Positions 15,762 to 23,850 of a stretch of DNA of 41,336 nt are shown here, in pieces. Position numbers and translations under genes: made by a program. The notes beneath the pieces are model-generated. The model was not told the DNA's origin. It saw only the letters and a list, made by a program, of their open reading frames with translations, and searched no databases. The DNA is taken from positions 1-41,336 of the forward strand of contig JAIXWJ010000030.1 of assembly GCA_027491335.1 (NCBI GenBank), in the 5' to 3' direction. Each line of letters opens with the position of its first letter. The stretch's first letter is position 1. The DNA is from Actinomycetes bacterium. GTDB taxonomy: Bacteria; Actinomycetota; Acidimicrobiia; Acidimicrobiales; Ilumatobacteraceae.

Positions 15762-16592
15762 TCAGTTCTTCACGCAACGATTGCGAAGTGCACCGATCAC
15801 CTCGGCCCCACTGTCGATCACGTCTCCGTCTTTCAGCAGTCGACCGCGAGCCATCCCCACACCGTCGGGAGTGCCCGTGAAGATCATGTCGCCCGATTCC
15901 AGGGTGCAGATGCTCGACAGGTACGACACCAGATACGGCACGTCGAAGATGAGATCGCTCGAGCGGGCGTCCTGCATGCGCTCGCCGCTGACATCGCACC
16001 ACAAACCGATGTCATCGGGATTGGCGAAGGAATCCACCGACACCAGAACCGGTCCGATCGGTCCGTAAGTGTCGAAGCTCTTGCCCAGGCTGAACTGCGG
16101 TGGCTTACCCGCGGTCTGCACCACTCGATCACTGATGTCCTGACCGAGCGTGATGCCGGCCACGTGCGACCACGCCGCCTCGCGGGAGATGTGGCGACCA
16201 CCTTTTCCGATCACCACGACCAGTTCCACTTCCCAGTCCACGACGTCCCCCGACAGCACCACGTCGTCGGTAGGGCCGACCAAACAACTGGGGAACTTCG
16301 TGAAGGTCAGCGGTGCCGGCGGGAGTTCCATGTTCGATTCGTTGGCGTGCGACTTGTAGTTCAGGCCGATCCCGAACACTTTCGCCGGGCGCGGCACGCA
16401 CACACCCAAGGGCCCGGACACCGGTGCGCCCGAACCGCGCGCCGTCTCGGTCAACGCCGACAATTCGGCGAACCGCGCCACCGCCACCATCGGATCGGCG
16501 AGCGATTCGTCGCCGGCCACTTTCGCCGCGTCGTGGAATACGCCATCGACTTCCAACACCGTTCGACCGGCGATGCTTCCCATTCTGAACAT
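15762..16592 (-). CDS. Fumarylacetoacetate hydrolase (FAH) family enzyme
   Basis: A 276-residue protein with the FAH C-terminal fold: KVFGIGLNYKSHANE, a WEVELVVVIGKGGRHI metal-binding Glu segment, and the ending SGDMIFTGTPDGVGMARGR. The family includes 2-keto-4-pentenoate hydratases, acylpyruvate hydrolases and oxaloacetate decarboxylases, so the reaction is C-C cleavage, decarboxylation or hydration of a 2-oxo acid. ATG 16592 is preceded by GAGGAG about eight bases upstream, a real Shine-Dalgarno. It lies 37 bases downstream of the GntR gene on the same strand and is probably co-transcribed with it. This fits catabolism of a compound sensed by that regulator. Confidence 0.92.
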   Translation of the reverse strand: MFRMGSIAGRTVLEVDGVFHDAAKVAGDESLADPMVAVARFAELSALTETARGSGAPVSGPLGVCVPRPAKVFGIGLNYKSHANESNMELPPAPLTFTKFPSCLVGPTDDVVLSGDVVDWEVELVVVIGKGGRHISREAAWSHVAGITLGQDISDRVVQTAGKPPQFSLGKSFDTYGPIGPVLVSVDSFANPDDIGLWCDVSGERMQDARSSDLIFDVPYLVSYLSSICTLESGDMIFTGTPDGVGMARGRLLKDGDVIDSGAEVIGALRNRCVKN

Positions 16593-16629
16593 GTCTCGTC
16601 TCCTCGTGTGCTTGCGTGTTCGATTTCCA

Positions 16630-17289
16630 CTAACCGTCGGTGAGTCGTTGAATGACCTCGAGCGTGAGCATCAGATGCTCGGTGAGCGCTTCGACGGCGC
16701 CATCCACGTCACCGGCGATGACCAACTCGGCCAATTCGTCGTGTTCGCGGCGATGAACGCCGCGCCGCGCCGGCGTCGCACCGAGAAGCTGGAAGAGGCG
16801 CGCTCGATCGGCGAGTTGGTCGATCTGCTCGGTCAACACCCGATTGGCACAGCGCGAGAGAAGAACGCGGTGAAAGTCGCGGTGATCGACGTAGAAGTCG
16901 TCGGTCGAGGCGTGTTGCCCCATCAATCGGTCCCTGATCGTCGTCACGTCGCCCACGAACGCAAAGCGTTCGGACTCGGACCTCGCGGCATGAATCATCG
17001 ACTGGCGAAGAGCCATCGGCTCCAGGGTCGATCGCACGCTGTAGATGTCGGCCGCCAGTCGCGCGTCGATGGTGGCCACGCGCGCCCCGCGTTGTGGCAA
17101 CAAGGTGACCAAGCCCTCGCCGGCCAGACGGCGCACGGACTCGCGAATGGGAGTGGCCGACACGCCCCATACGGACGCGAGACGCTCCACGGGAATCCGC
17201 TCGCCGGGGGCGATGCGTCCCACGAGAATCTCGACCCTCAATCGATCGTCCACCCAGTCGGCGCGCGTGAGGGGCGGAACCATGGACAC
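16630..17289 (-). CDS. GntR-family (FadR/FCD type) transcriptional regulator
   Basis: A 219-residue protein. The winged helix (about 14-72) contains GERIPVERLASVWGVSATPIRESVRRLAGEGLV, the textbook GntR core. The C-terminal all-helical FCD-like domain has the metal/ligand residues in DDFYVDHRDFH and HDELAELV. GTG 17289 was chosen because TACGGT lies six bases upstream; ATG 17283 is the alternative. It is divergent from the PhyH gene and upstream of the FAH-family gene, so it likely controls one or both and responds to a small carboxylate. An AT-rich patch (about 17321-17338) between the promoters is a candidate operator, though I see no clean palindrome in it. Confidence 0.92.
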   Translation of the reverse strand: MSMVPPLTRADWVDDRLRVEILVGRIAPGERIPVERLASVWGVSATPIRESVRRLAGEGLVTLLPQRGARVATIDARLAADIYSVRSTLEPMALRQSMIHAARSESERFAFVGDVTTIRDRLMGQHASTDDFYVDHRDFHRVLLSRCANRVLTEQIDQLADRARLFQLLGATPARRGVHRREHDELAELVIAGDVDGAVEALTEHLMLTLEVIQRLTDG

Positions 17290-17295
17290 GCCCGA

Positions 17296-17301
17296 ACCGT
17301 A
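17296..17301 (-). promoter_or_regulatory. -10 hexamer TACGGT, leaderless GntR promoter
   Basis: TACGGT plus TCGGGC directly precedes GTG 17289. The same 12-mer precedes the divergent PhyH gene. Confidence 0.6.
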
Positions 17302-17359
17302 GGCGAGCGAAAACGACCGAGTCAATAATCTATAAATTCGGCCCTTCGGCCCGACACGG

Positions 17360-17365
17360 TACGGT
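17360..17365 (+). promoter_or_regulatory. -10 hexamer TACGGT, leaderless PhyH promoter
   Basis: TACGGT plus TCGGGC directly precedes ATG 17372, identical to the divergent GntR promoter element. Confidence 0.65.
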
Positions 17366-17371
17366 TCGGGC

Positions 17372-18232
17372 ATGGAATCGATTCCCCGGTTCACCCCCGG
17401 CGCCGACCCCGACGACATCGCCCGGGCCCTCACCACCATCGGAGCCGCCATCATCGAGCGCCTCGTGGACGAATCCACCGTCGATCGGTTGTTGGCCGAA
17501 ATGCAGCCCCACGTCGAGGCCACGTCGTACGGCTCCGACAACTTCACCGGGCTCACCACCAAGCGCACCGGGGCCCTCCTGGCCCGGTCCGTGACCAGTC
17601 GGGATTTCGTGGGCCATCCCGAGGTGTTGGCCGTCGTCGACCGCGTTCTGGGCCCGGTCTCCACCAGCTATCAGCTCCACCTCACGCAGATGATCTGCAT
17701 CTGGCCCGGTGGGCCCGCTCAGTCCTTGCATCGCGACCAGTGGTGCTTCGACATGTTCCCGTTTCCGCCGGAGATGGACGTCGAAGTGTCCACCATCTGG
17801 GCCCTCGACGATTTCACCGAGGAGAACGGCGCCACGCGCATCATTCCGAACAGCCTGTTGGATCCGGCCTCGGCGACCGCCGACGTTCATCGCACGATTC
17901 CGGCCACCATGCCCAAGGGTTCGGTGGTGTTGTACACCGGCCGCACCATCCACGGTGGTGGCGCCAATCGCAGTGATGCGGTGCGACGGGCACTGAACGT
18001 CGACTACATCCTCGGTTGGTTGCGACAGGAAGAGAACCAGTACTTGTCGTGCCCACCGGAGGTCGCTCGCACGCTTCCCGAACGCTTGCAGAAGTTGGCC
18101 GGCTACAGCATGGGCGCGTACGCCCTCGGATACATGGACGACATTCGCGATCCGTTCGCCGTGCTGAATGGTTTCGATGGTGGTTCGTCGTTCGGTGGAT
18201 TGAGCACGCCCGTACCCACGGTCGAACTCTAG
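17372..18232 (+). CDS. Phytanoyl-CoA dioxygenase (PhyH) family oxygenase
   Basis: A 286-residue Fe(II)/2-oxoglutarate oxygenase. Ligands are His120 and Asp122 (SLHRDQW) and distal His194 (RTIHGGGANRS), with Arg205/206 for 2-oxoglutarate. The middle motif DFTEENGATRIIPNS is characteristic of PhyH proteins. The substrate is open: family members hydroxylate CoA esters, secondary metabolites or N-methyl compounds. It is divergent from the GntR regulator, suggesting local control together with the FAH-family enzyme. The acyltransferase gene starts ten bases downstream. Confidence 0.93.
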   Translation: MESIPRFTPGADPDDIARALTTIGAAIIERLVDESTVDRLLAEMQPHVEATSYGSDNFTGLTTKRTGALLARSVTSRDFVGHPEVLAVVDRVLGPVSTSYQLHLTQMICIWPGGPAQSLHRDQWCFDMFPFPPEMDVEVSTIWALDDFTEENGATRIIPNSLLDPASATADVHRTIPATMPKGSVVLYTGRTIHGGGANRSDAVRRALNVDYILGWLRQEENQYLSCPPEVARTLPERLQKLAGYSMGAYALGYMDDIRDPFAVLNGFDGGSSFGGLSTPVPTVEL

Positions 18233-18242
18233 AAACGACCTC

Positions 18243-19997
18243 GTGTCCGAACGCGTCTATCTTCCCGGCCTCGACGGCCTGCGGGCGTTGTCGGTTTTGT
18301 TCGTCGTGGCGTTCCACACCGGACTCATCGAGGGTGGCTGGATCGGCGTCGACGTCTTCTTCGCCATCTCCGGATTTCTCATCACCGGATTGATGGTCGC
18401 CGAACACGATCGCACGGGCACGGTGGCTCTGGGGGCGTTCTGGGGGCGACGGTTCCGTCGACTGATCCCGGCATTGTTCGTGTTGCTCGCGTTGATCGTC
18501 GTGCTCGTTCGTCTCGATCAGGTCGCCGTGGCCTCGCGCGACGTCTGGGGAGCGCTCACCTACTCCACCAACTGGGTGCACATCGTCGGTGGCGCGAGTT
18601 ATTGGGATCAGTTCGCCACGCCGGACCCGTTGCGCCATCTGTGGTCGCTGGCCATCGAGGAGCAGTTCTATCTGGTGTGGCCGGTCGTGGCGTGGTTCGT
18701 TCTGCGTCGACATGACGCGCGTGTTCTCGGTCGGGTGGCGATCGCCGGTGCCGTGGTGTCGGCCGTCGTGCAGATCATCGGCATCCATGGCGGCCTCTCC
18801 ATCGATCGGGTGTACCAGGGCACCGACACCCGCGCGGTGGCATTCCTCATCGGAGCGGCCTTGGCATCACGGGGCTGGCCCCCCGTTCGACCCCGCGCCC
18901 TATCGCGAGTCGCCGCGACGGCGTGCGCGATCCCGTTGCTCGGCGCGGCGATCTGGTTGCCCGGCGATCGGGATTGGGTGTTCTCGGGCCCGTTGATCGT
19001 CGTGAGCGTCCTCGGTTCGGTGGTCGTTCTGCTCAGCGCCACCAACACCTCGGGTTGGTTGCACTCGTCGCCGTTGAGGGCGATCGGTCGCTGGAGTTAC
19101 GGCATCTATCTGTTTCATTGGCCCTTGGCGGTTTCGGATCGGTTGTTGCGACTGCCCAATGTCGGGCGCTTCGTCGTTGTCACTCTGATCTCCATCGTTC
19201 TGGCGGCTCTCTCTCACCGTTTCGTCGAATCGCCCGTTCGACATCGACGAGTCGGTCGCGCCATGCGCGCACCGGCGCTGGCTCTCGCCGTGGCGGTCAC
19301 GGTGGCCACGTTCTCCGTCACGGCCTCGGCCGAGCCCGCGATCGTCACCGACGTCACCTTGGCACCACGACCAGCGACGACCGAACCGATCGGCTCGCTG
19401 CCATCGCGCGTCATGGTGTTCGGTGATTCACTGCCCGCGGTGGCCGCCGACGAGTTGCGCGACGAGGCCCACGCGCGCGGTCTCGAGATCGACGTGCACG
19501 CCGATCCGGGATGCGTGCCATCCGAGGACGAACGCGATCAATACGGAAAACCCGAGTGCATCACATTCCTGCGCGGCGTTCGCCAACGGGCCATCGACCT
19601 CGACATAGACACGGTCGTCATTTGGTGGGGCGGAACCGGCATCGGGTTCGTCGAACAAGGCGTGGCTCACGACTTCTGTGCGCCGGAGTCCGCGGCGATC
19701 ACCCGCGATCGCATCCGCCGTCTGATTTCGTACTTCGATGGGGTGGTCGGGTCGGTGGTGCTGGTGGCGCCGGTCCCCCGCACCGACATCGGCGCCGCCG
19801 ATGCCGCCGGCACCGAATGCGAGATCATCGCTTACCGCGACGTGGCCACCGAACTCTCGACGACGCTCGTGACACTCCGCGACGACGTGTGTCCGTCGTA
19901 TCCCGACGACTGCGAACGCATCGCGCGCTACGACGGATTGCACTACGACGACGATGCCGCGCGCACCGTGGCCGGCATCATCCTCGGCGCGCTCTGA
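18243..19997 (+). CDS. Acyltransferase-3 (OafA-like) membrane protein with SGNH-like C-terminus
   Basis: A 584-residue protein. The N-terminal membrane domain (about 10 helices, residues 10-350) has the active-site His25 in GLRALSVLFVVAFH and the FFAISGFLITGLM signature. The soluble C-terminal domain has a GDS block (VMVFGDSLPAVAADEL) and an ending DGLHYDDDAAR that supplies the Asp-x-x-His pair of SGNH hydrolases. The usual GDSH is GDSL here. It would O-acylate extracellular glycans. GTG 18243 follows the PhyH stop by ten bases. TAGAAA over that stop is seven bases upstream and could be a weak -10. Confidence 0.9.
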   Translation: MSERVYLPGLDGLRALSVLFVVAFHTGLIEGGWIGVDVFFAISGFLITGLMVAEHDRTGTVALGAFWGRRFRRLIPALFVLLALIVVLVRLDQVAVASRDVWGALTYSTNWVHIVGGASYWDQFATPDPLRHLWSLAIEEQFYLVWPVVAWFVLRRHDARVLGRVAIAGAVVSAVVQIIGIHGGLSIDRVYQGTDTRAVAFLIGAALASRGWPPVRPRALSRVAATACAIPLLGAAIWLPGDRDWVFSGPLIVVSVLGSVVVLLSATNTSGWLHSSPLRAIGRWSYGIYLFHWPLAVSDRLLRLPNVGRFVVVTLISIVLAALSHRFVESPVRHRRVGRAMRAPALALAVAVTVATFSVTASAEPAIVTDVTLAPRPATTEPIGSLPSRVMVFGDSLPAVAADELRDEAHARGLEIDVHADPGCVPSEDERDQYGKPECITFLRGVRQRAIDLDIDTVVIWWGGTGIGFVEQGVAHDFCAPESAAITRDRIRRLISYFDGVVGSVVLVAPVPRTDIGAADAAGTECEIIAYRDVATELSTTLVTLRDDVCPSYPDDCERIARYDGLHYDDDAARTVAGIILGAL

Positions 19998-19999
19998 AT

Positions 20000-20044
20000 G
20001 TTCAGTCGATGTGCGTTCAGTAGATGAACGTTCAGTCGATGAAA
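20000..20044. repeat. Three tandem 15-bp copies at the MOSC gene 3' end
   Basis: Units at 20000-20014, 20015-20029 and 20030-20044 share GTTCAGTCGATG (one base differs in the middle copy) plus three variable bases. The third unit covers the last codons and stop of the MOSC gene. Because 15 is a multiple of three, the MOSC frame meets an in-frame TGA in every copy. Confidence 0.9.
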
Positions 20045-20880
20045 CGCAGTTCGTCGCCGGTGGCGAACGATCCGGGTTCCACGACCCGGGCGTAGATACC
20101 GACGTTCTGATCGAGGTCGCGCACGATGTGGCGCAGGATCGATCGGTCGGCCGGCAAATCGGCCACCTCGCGGGTGACCATGACGCAGCGAGGGCACGGG
20201 GACTCGAAGGCGATGGTGGCATCGCCCAGACGCGCCGTGCGTCCGGCCCATGCGAACTCGGGGTGACCGGTCGCACCGGGGGTGTCGATCACGACACTCG
20301 GACGGAATCGTCGAACGTCGATGATGGAGTCGGGCAACGCCGAGCGCATCGATTCCAGCGCCGATGTGGACATGATCATCAACGGCCAGCAGTCGTGATA
20401 GGTGCCCGGGGGTGACTCGAACTCGACCACCTCGGGTGGGAACACGCTGAAGTCGGGCAACGGCTCGGACTCCTCGCGTCCGAAAATGTTGCGCAGCTCG
20501 ACCATGAAGTCGTCGTTGGCCGGAGCACCGCGTCGATAGTGATCGAGGTCGTCCGCCGGACGCAGCGCCTCCAGTCGCACCGGATGTCCGAGGTGCGCCG
20601 ACAACGCCTCGTCGATGTCGGGTGACTTGGATGTGAGTCGGCGACCGTCGGGGAAGTCGATCTCGACGTCACCAGTGTCGCCGGTGTAGCCGGGAACCTC
20701 GCGCGCCGCCAGCGTCATGAGTCCACCCATTTGCTTGGCGCCACGAATGCCACCGCGCTCGAGATCGCGCACCGCCCAGCGGCGATCTCCGACAATTCCG
20801 AGCATCGACACTTCGGCCGACGCCACGGTGCCGCCCACCATGGACTTCACCGGATACGACCAAATCTGGTCGACGCGCAT
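20032..20880 (-). CDS. MOSC domain-containing protein
   Basis: A 282-residue protein from ATG 20880; GTG 20892 would add four residues. An N-terminal MOSC beta-barrel (IWSYPVKSMVGGTVASAEVSMLGIVGDRRWAV) precedes the MOSC core. The core has RRFRPSVVIDTP and, near the end, the conserved Cys in ESPCPRCVMVTREVADLPADRSILRHI. Such proteins relate to mARC and the molybdenum-cofactor sulfurase tail and may reduce N-hydroxylated compounds or handle sulfur on Moco. The start is 17 bases after the acyl-CoA dehydrogenase stop on the same strand, so it is the second gene of that unit. Its 3' end carries a tandem triplication. Confidence 0.9.
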   Translation of the reverse strand: MRVDQIWSYPVKSMVGGTVASAEVSMLGIVGDRRWAVRDLERGGIRGAKQMGGLMTLAAREVPGYTGDTGDVEIDFPDGRRLTSKSPDIDEALSAHLGHPVRLEALRPADDLDHYRRGAPANDDFMVELRNIFGREESEPLPDFSVFPPEVVEFESPPGTYHDCWPLMIMSTSALESMRSALPDSIIDVRRFRPSVVIDTPGATGHPEFAWAGRTARLGDATIAFESPCPRCVMVTREVADLPADRSILRHIVRDLDQNVGIYARVVEPGSFATGDELRFID

Positions 20881-20897
20881 GTTCGACAGCACCCCGC

Positions 20898-22121
20898 TCA
20901 GCGCTGGGTGCCCACCTTCAAATCCTTGAAGGGCAGATCCTTGTCCACCATGGGCTCGCGCGGCAGACCCAGAACGCGATCACCGATGATGTTGCGCTGA
21001 ATCTCGTCGGTGCCACCGGCGATGCTCGACTGGAAGCTGTTCAGGATCTGACGGGACCAGTTCTCACCGCGACCGCCGGGCTCCCACGCGTCGGAGTCGG
21101 GACCCACCAAACGGCTGATGAGCGGACGGCTGGCCCACGCGATGCGCGCGCCGTGCAACTTTCCGAGCGAGCCACCGGGTCCGGGAACCTTGCCGGCCTT
21201 CATCTCGGCGCGGGTGCGCATGGCCACCATGCTCTTGGTGGATTCCTCGCAATAGATCTTCATCAACTCCTGGCGCACCACCGGATCGGAGATCTTTCCG
21301 TTGCGCTTGGCCACCTCGATGAGGCGATCGGCCAACACGTGCGTGACACCGCTGGACGAGCCGGTGCCGATGGCCACGCGCTCGAACATGAGCATCGCCG
21401 TGGCCTGATTCCAACCGTTGTTCAGTTCACCGAGCAACCACGACTTCGGGATGCGCACGTCGGTGAGGAAGATCTCGTTGAAGTGGCTGCCGCCATCGAT
21501 CTGGTGAATCGGACGGATCTCGACGCCCGGGGCCTTCATGTCGACGATGAACATCGAGATGCCGGCGTGCTTGGGGGCTTCGGGATTGGTGCGCGCGATG
21601 ATGACGCCGTAGTCGCACACGTGGGCCAGGGTGGTCCACACCTTTTGTCCGTTGATGACCCACTCGTCACCGTCGAGTTCGGCCTTGGTCTGCAGGCTGG
21701 CCACGTCCGAACCGGCACCGGGTTCGGAGAACATCTGGCACCACATGGTGCGCGCGGCGATGTTGTCGGGCATGAACTGCTTCTTCTGCTCCTCGGTGCC
21801 GAACTGGTTCAACACCGGCAGACACATGCCGTGGCTGATGACCAACTCGTACGTCATGTCGGGGAACTTGGCGTACTCCTCGCGATAGATGCGATCGTGA
21901 GCACGCGTGAGTCCGGCGCCACCGAGTTCCTTCGGGTACACGAGACCGGCCAGGCCGGCGGCCGCCAACTTGCCCTGGAACTCACGACCAATCTGGATGC
22001 TCGAGGACCCACGAGCGGATCCGTCGATGCCGGCGGCGTTGGCCTCCAGGAACGCGCGGACCTTGGCGCGGAATTCGTCGGCCTCGGCCGGGGAAAGGAC
22101 GTCGTCGGTGGCGGTGCTCAT
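20898..22121 (-). CDS. Acyl-CoA dehydrogenase (FadE type)
   Basis: A 407-residue flavoenzyme. It contains the FAD/substrate signature MWCQMFSEPGAGSDVASLQTKA, WVINGQKVWTT, the central RIPKSWLLGELNNGW, and the C-terminal GGTDEIQRNIIGDRVLGLPRE. At the position of the MCAD catalytic base (Glu in YEGT) it has Gly (IAGGTDE), as in several actinobacterial FadE subgroups where the base is elsewhere or on a partner subunit. It would oxidise an acyl-CoA at C2-C3. The start is ATG 22121, supported by CAGAAT at leaderless spacing; the in-frame extension upstream is not family-like. It is divergent from the cupin gene and followed by MOSC. Confidence 0.93.
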   Translation of the reverse strand: MSTATDDVLSPAEADEFRAKVRAFLEANAAGIDGSARGSSSIQIGREFQGKLAAAGLAGLVYPKELGGAGLTRAHDRIYREEYAKFPDMTYELVISHGMCLPVLNQFGTEEQKKQFMPDNIAARTMWCQMFSEPGAGSDVASLQTKAELDGDEWVINGQKVWTTLAHVCDYGVIIARTNPEAPKHAGISMFIVDMKAPGVEIRPIHQIDGGSHFNEIFLTDVRIPKSWLLGELNNGWNQATAMLMFERVAIGTGSSSGVTHVLADRLIEVAKRNGKISDPVVRQELMKIYCEESTKSMVAMRTRAEMKAGKVPGPGGSLGKLHGARIAWASRPLISRLVGPDSDAWEPGGRGENWSRQILNSFQSSIAGGTDEIQRNIIGDRVLGLPREPMVDKDLPFKDLKVGTQR

Positions 22122-22127
22122 GCCTCG

Positions 22128-22133
22128 ATTCTG
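22128..22133 (-). promoter_or_regulatory. -10-like hexamer CAGAAT, acyl-CoA dehydrogenase
   Basis: CAGAAT lies six bases (CGAGGC) before the ATG at 22121. Confidence 0.55.
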
Positions 22134-22184
22134 CCACCGCGGGTGCGGCCCGTACCCATTCGTGCCGGCACCCCGCCACACCGG

Positions 22185-22190
22185 TACGGT
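22185..22190 (+). promoter_or_regulatory. -10 hexamer TACGGT, leaderless cupin promoter
   Basis: TACGGT plus TCGGAC directly precedes ATG 22197. This is one base different from the GntR/PhyH 12-mer. Confidence 0.65.
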
Positions 22191-22196
22191 TCGGAC

Positions 22197-22625
22197 ATGT
22201 CAGTCGACCGGTCCAGCATGCGTTCCGCCGTCTTCCGGCATGTCGACGACTGCCCCACCGAGGAATGGTCCAGCCCGACGCGGGGTTCCGTGCGCTGGTG
22301 GGAACTGTTCGGCGGAGACGTCACCGCCACCGACGAGATGGTGGTGGGCGTGGCCGAGGTGCCGGTGGGGGCCACCCCGCCTCCGCGTGGTCATCGTCAC
22401 GACGCCACCGAGGTGTACGTGATCCTCTCGGGTTCGGGCGAGGTCGTGATCGAGGGGGTTGCCACCGCGGTGCGCGCCGGGTCGGCCGTCTGGATTCCCG
22501 AGGGCCTCGAGCACTTCGCCCACAACACGGGCGACGAACCCCTGCGCCTCTTGTACCTGTTCGCCCGCGATCGGTTCAGCGACGTGACGTACCGCTTCCC
22601 CGCCGAGGAAACCCCGAACTCGTAA
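22197..22625 (+). CDS. Cupin-domain protein
   Basis: A 142-residue protein with a single cupin. Motif 1 is GHRHDATEVYVILSGSGEV (metal-binding HxH and Glu) and motif 2 is PEGLEHFAHNTGDEPLRLLY (His). The function may be metal-dependent binding, isomerisation or oxygenation of a small molecule, and cannot be assigned. The start is ATG 22197, at leaderless spacing from TACGGT. It is divergent from the acyl-CoA dehydrogenase gene and convergent with the P450 gene, whose stop is nine bases from its own. Confidence 0.9.
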   Translation: MSVDRSSMRSAVFRHVDDCPTEEWSSPTRGSVRWWELFGGDVTATDEMVVGVAEVPVGATPPPRGHRHDATEVYVILSGSGEVVIEGVATAVRAGSAVWIPEGLEHFAHNTGDEPLRLLYLFARDRFSDVTYRFPAEETPNS

Positions 22626-22633
22626 CGGGGCGC

Positions 22634-23824
22634 TCAGTAGCGCACCGGCATCGAATGAATGCCGGCGATGAAGCTGGAGTGCATGCGCTCGATCGGACCG
22701 TTGGGCTCGATGTTCGGCATTCGTGCGAGCAGTTCGCGGAACATCACCGCCAACTCCACCCGTGCCACGTGCATGCCCAGACACAGGTGCGGTCCGCCCG
22801 CACCGAAGGCCACGTGCGGATTCGGGTCGCGACCGATGTCGAATTCGTCGGGGCGATCGAACACGTCCTCGTCGCGGTTCGCCGAGCCGTAGAACAACAC
22901 CACGCGCTCCCCCGCCTTCATCTTCTGGCCGCGGATCTCGGTGTCGTGCATGACCGTGCGCTTGAAGTGCGACACCGGGCTCGCGTATCGGAGCATCTCC
23001 TCGATGGCCGTTCCCAACAGTGCGTCGGGATTCGCCACGAGTCGCTCGCGCTGCTCGGGATGATCGAACAACAGCTGAAGGCCCGCCGCCAAGAGATTTC
23101 GTGTGGTGTCGCCACCAGCGTTCACGAGCAACAAAAAGAACCACTGGAACTCGCCGTCGGTCAGTCGGTCGCCGTCGACCTCGGCGTTCACCAGCAACGT
23201 GGCCAGATCGTCGCCGGGCTCGGACCGCTTGCGTTCGGCCACCGTTTGCGCATAGCCGAGCATCTCCCCGATGGCCGCCGCCTTCACGTGTGGTGGTGCC
23301 ACCGTGTCGTCGTTGGTGTGCATGATTTCGGTGAGGTCGTACAACCTCTCCCCGTCCTCTCGCGGCATGCCCATCAACTCGGCGATCAATCCCGAGGGCA
23401 ACCGACCGGCGATTTCACTGACGAAGTCGCACGACCCCTTGGCCAAAGCCGCTTCCACGATCTCGCGCGCCAGTTCCTCGATGCGTGGCCGCAACAAGGG
23501 TGCGTTCTTCGGGGTGAATCCGCGGCTGACGAGCAACTTGAATCGATCGTGCTGGGGCGGGTCCATAGACAACATCATCAATCGCTGGGCCATCAAGCCC
23601 AGATCGTCGGGATCGGGAAGCATCACGCCCTTCTCGAACGAACTGAAGGTCTTGGGCGTGCGGCTGATCGTGCGCACGTCGTCGTGTTTGGTGATGGCCC
23701 AGAAGCCCGGCCCGTCGGCCTCGGGATGCCAATACACCGGGGCGTTCCGGCGCAACCAGGCGTACTGATCCCACGGATGTCCGGAACGCGCAAAGGTCTC
23801 CGGCGAGACGAGGTCGATCTGCAT
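22634..23824 (-). CDS. Cytochrome P450
   Basis: A 396-residue soluble P450 of bacterial class I length. It has the I-helix oxygen-binding AGGDTT (236-241), ExxR at Glu276-Arg279, and heme loop FGAGGPHLCLGMH with Cys348 as axial ligand. It needs ferredoxin and ferredoxin reductase partners, which are not in the window. The overall wording (MLSMDPPQHDRFKLLVSRGFTP, HTNDDTVAPPH) resembles actinobacterial CYP families acting on terpenoids, sterols or fatty acids, but I cannot name the family. The start is ATG 23824 with TAGAAC six bases upstream, so it has its own promoter although it lies 26 bases behind the flavoprotein gene. Confidence 0.95.
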   Translation of the reverse strand: MQIDLVSPETFARSGHPWDQYAWLRRNAPVYWHPEADGPGFWAITKHDDVRTISRTPKTFSSFEKGVMLPDPDDLGLMAQRLMMLSMDPPQHDRFKLLVSRGFTPKNAPLLRPRIEELAREIVEAALAKGSCDFVSEIAGRLPSGLIAELMGMPREDGERLYDLTEIMHTNDDTVAPPHVKAAAIGEMLGYAQTVAERKRSEPGDDLATLLVNAEVDGDRLTDGEFQWFFLLLVNAGGDTTRNLLAAGLQLLFDHPEQRERLVANPDALLGTAIEEMLRYASPVSHFKRTVMHDTEIRGQKMKAGERVVLFYGSANRDEDVFDRPDEFDIGRDPNPHVAFGAGGPHLCLGMHVARVELAVMFRELLARMPNIEPNGPIERMHSSFIAGIHSMPVRY

Positions 23825-23830
23825 TCCCGA

Positions 23831-23836
23831 GTTCTA
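23831..23836 (-). promoter_or_regulatory. -10-like hexamer TAGAAC, P450 gene
   Basis: TAGAAC lies six bases (TCGGGA) before the ATG at 23824. The final T of the consensus is C. Confidence 0.45.
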
Positions 23837-23850
23837 GCCGCTGATGCGAC

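Noticed and set aside
17290-17664. N-terminal extension of the GntR gene to 17664
   Set aside because: It is antisense to the PhyH gene, crosses both promoters and has no family resemblance.
20000-20044. Possible CRISPR or attachment-site repeat
   Set aside because: Units are 15 bp and directly abutting with no spacers, and no integrase or cas gene is nearby, so it is a simple tandem repeat.
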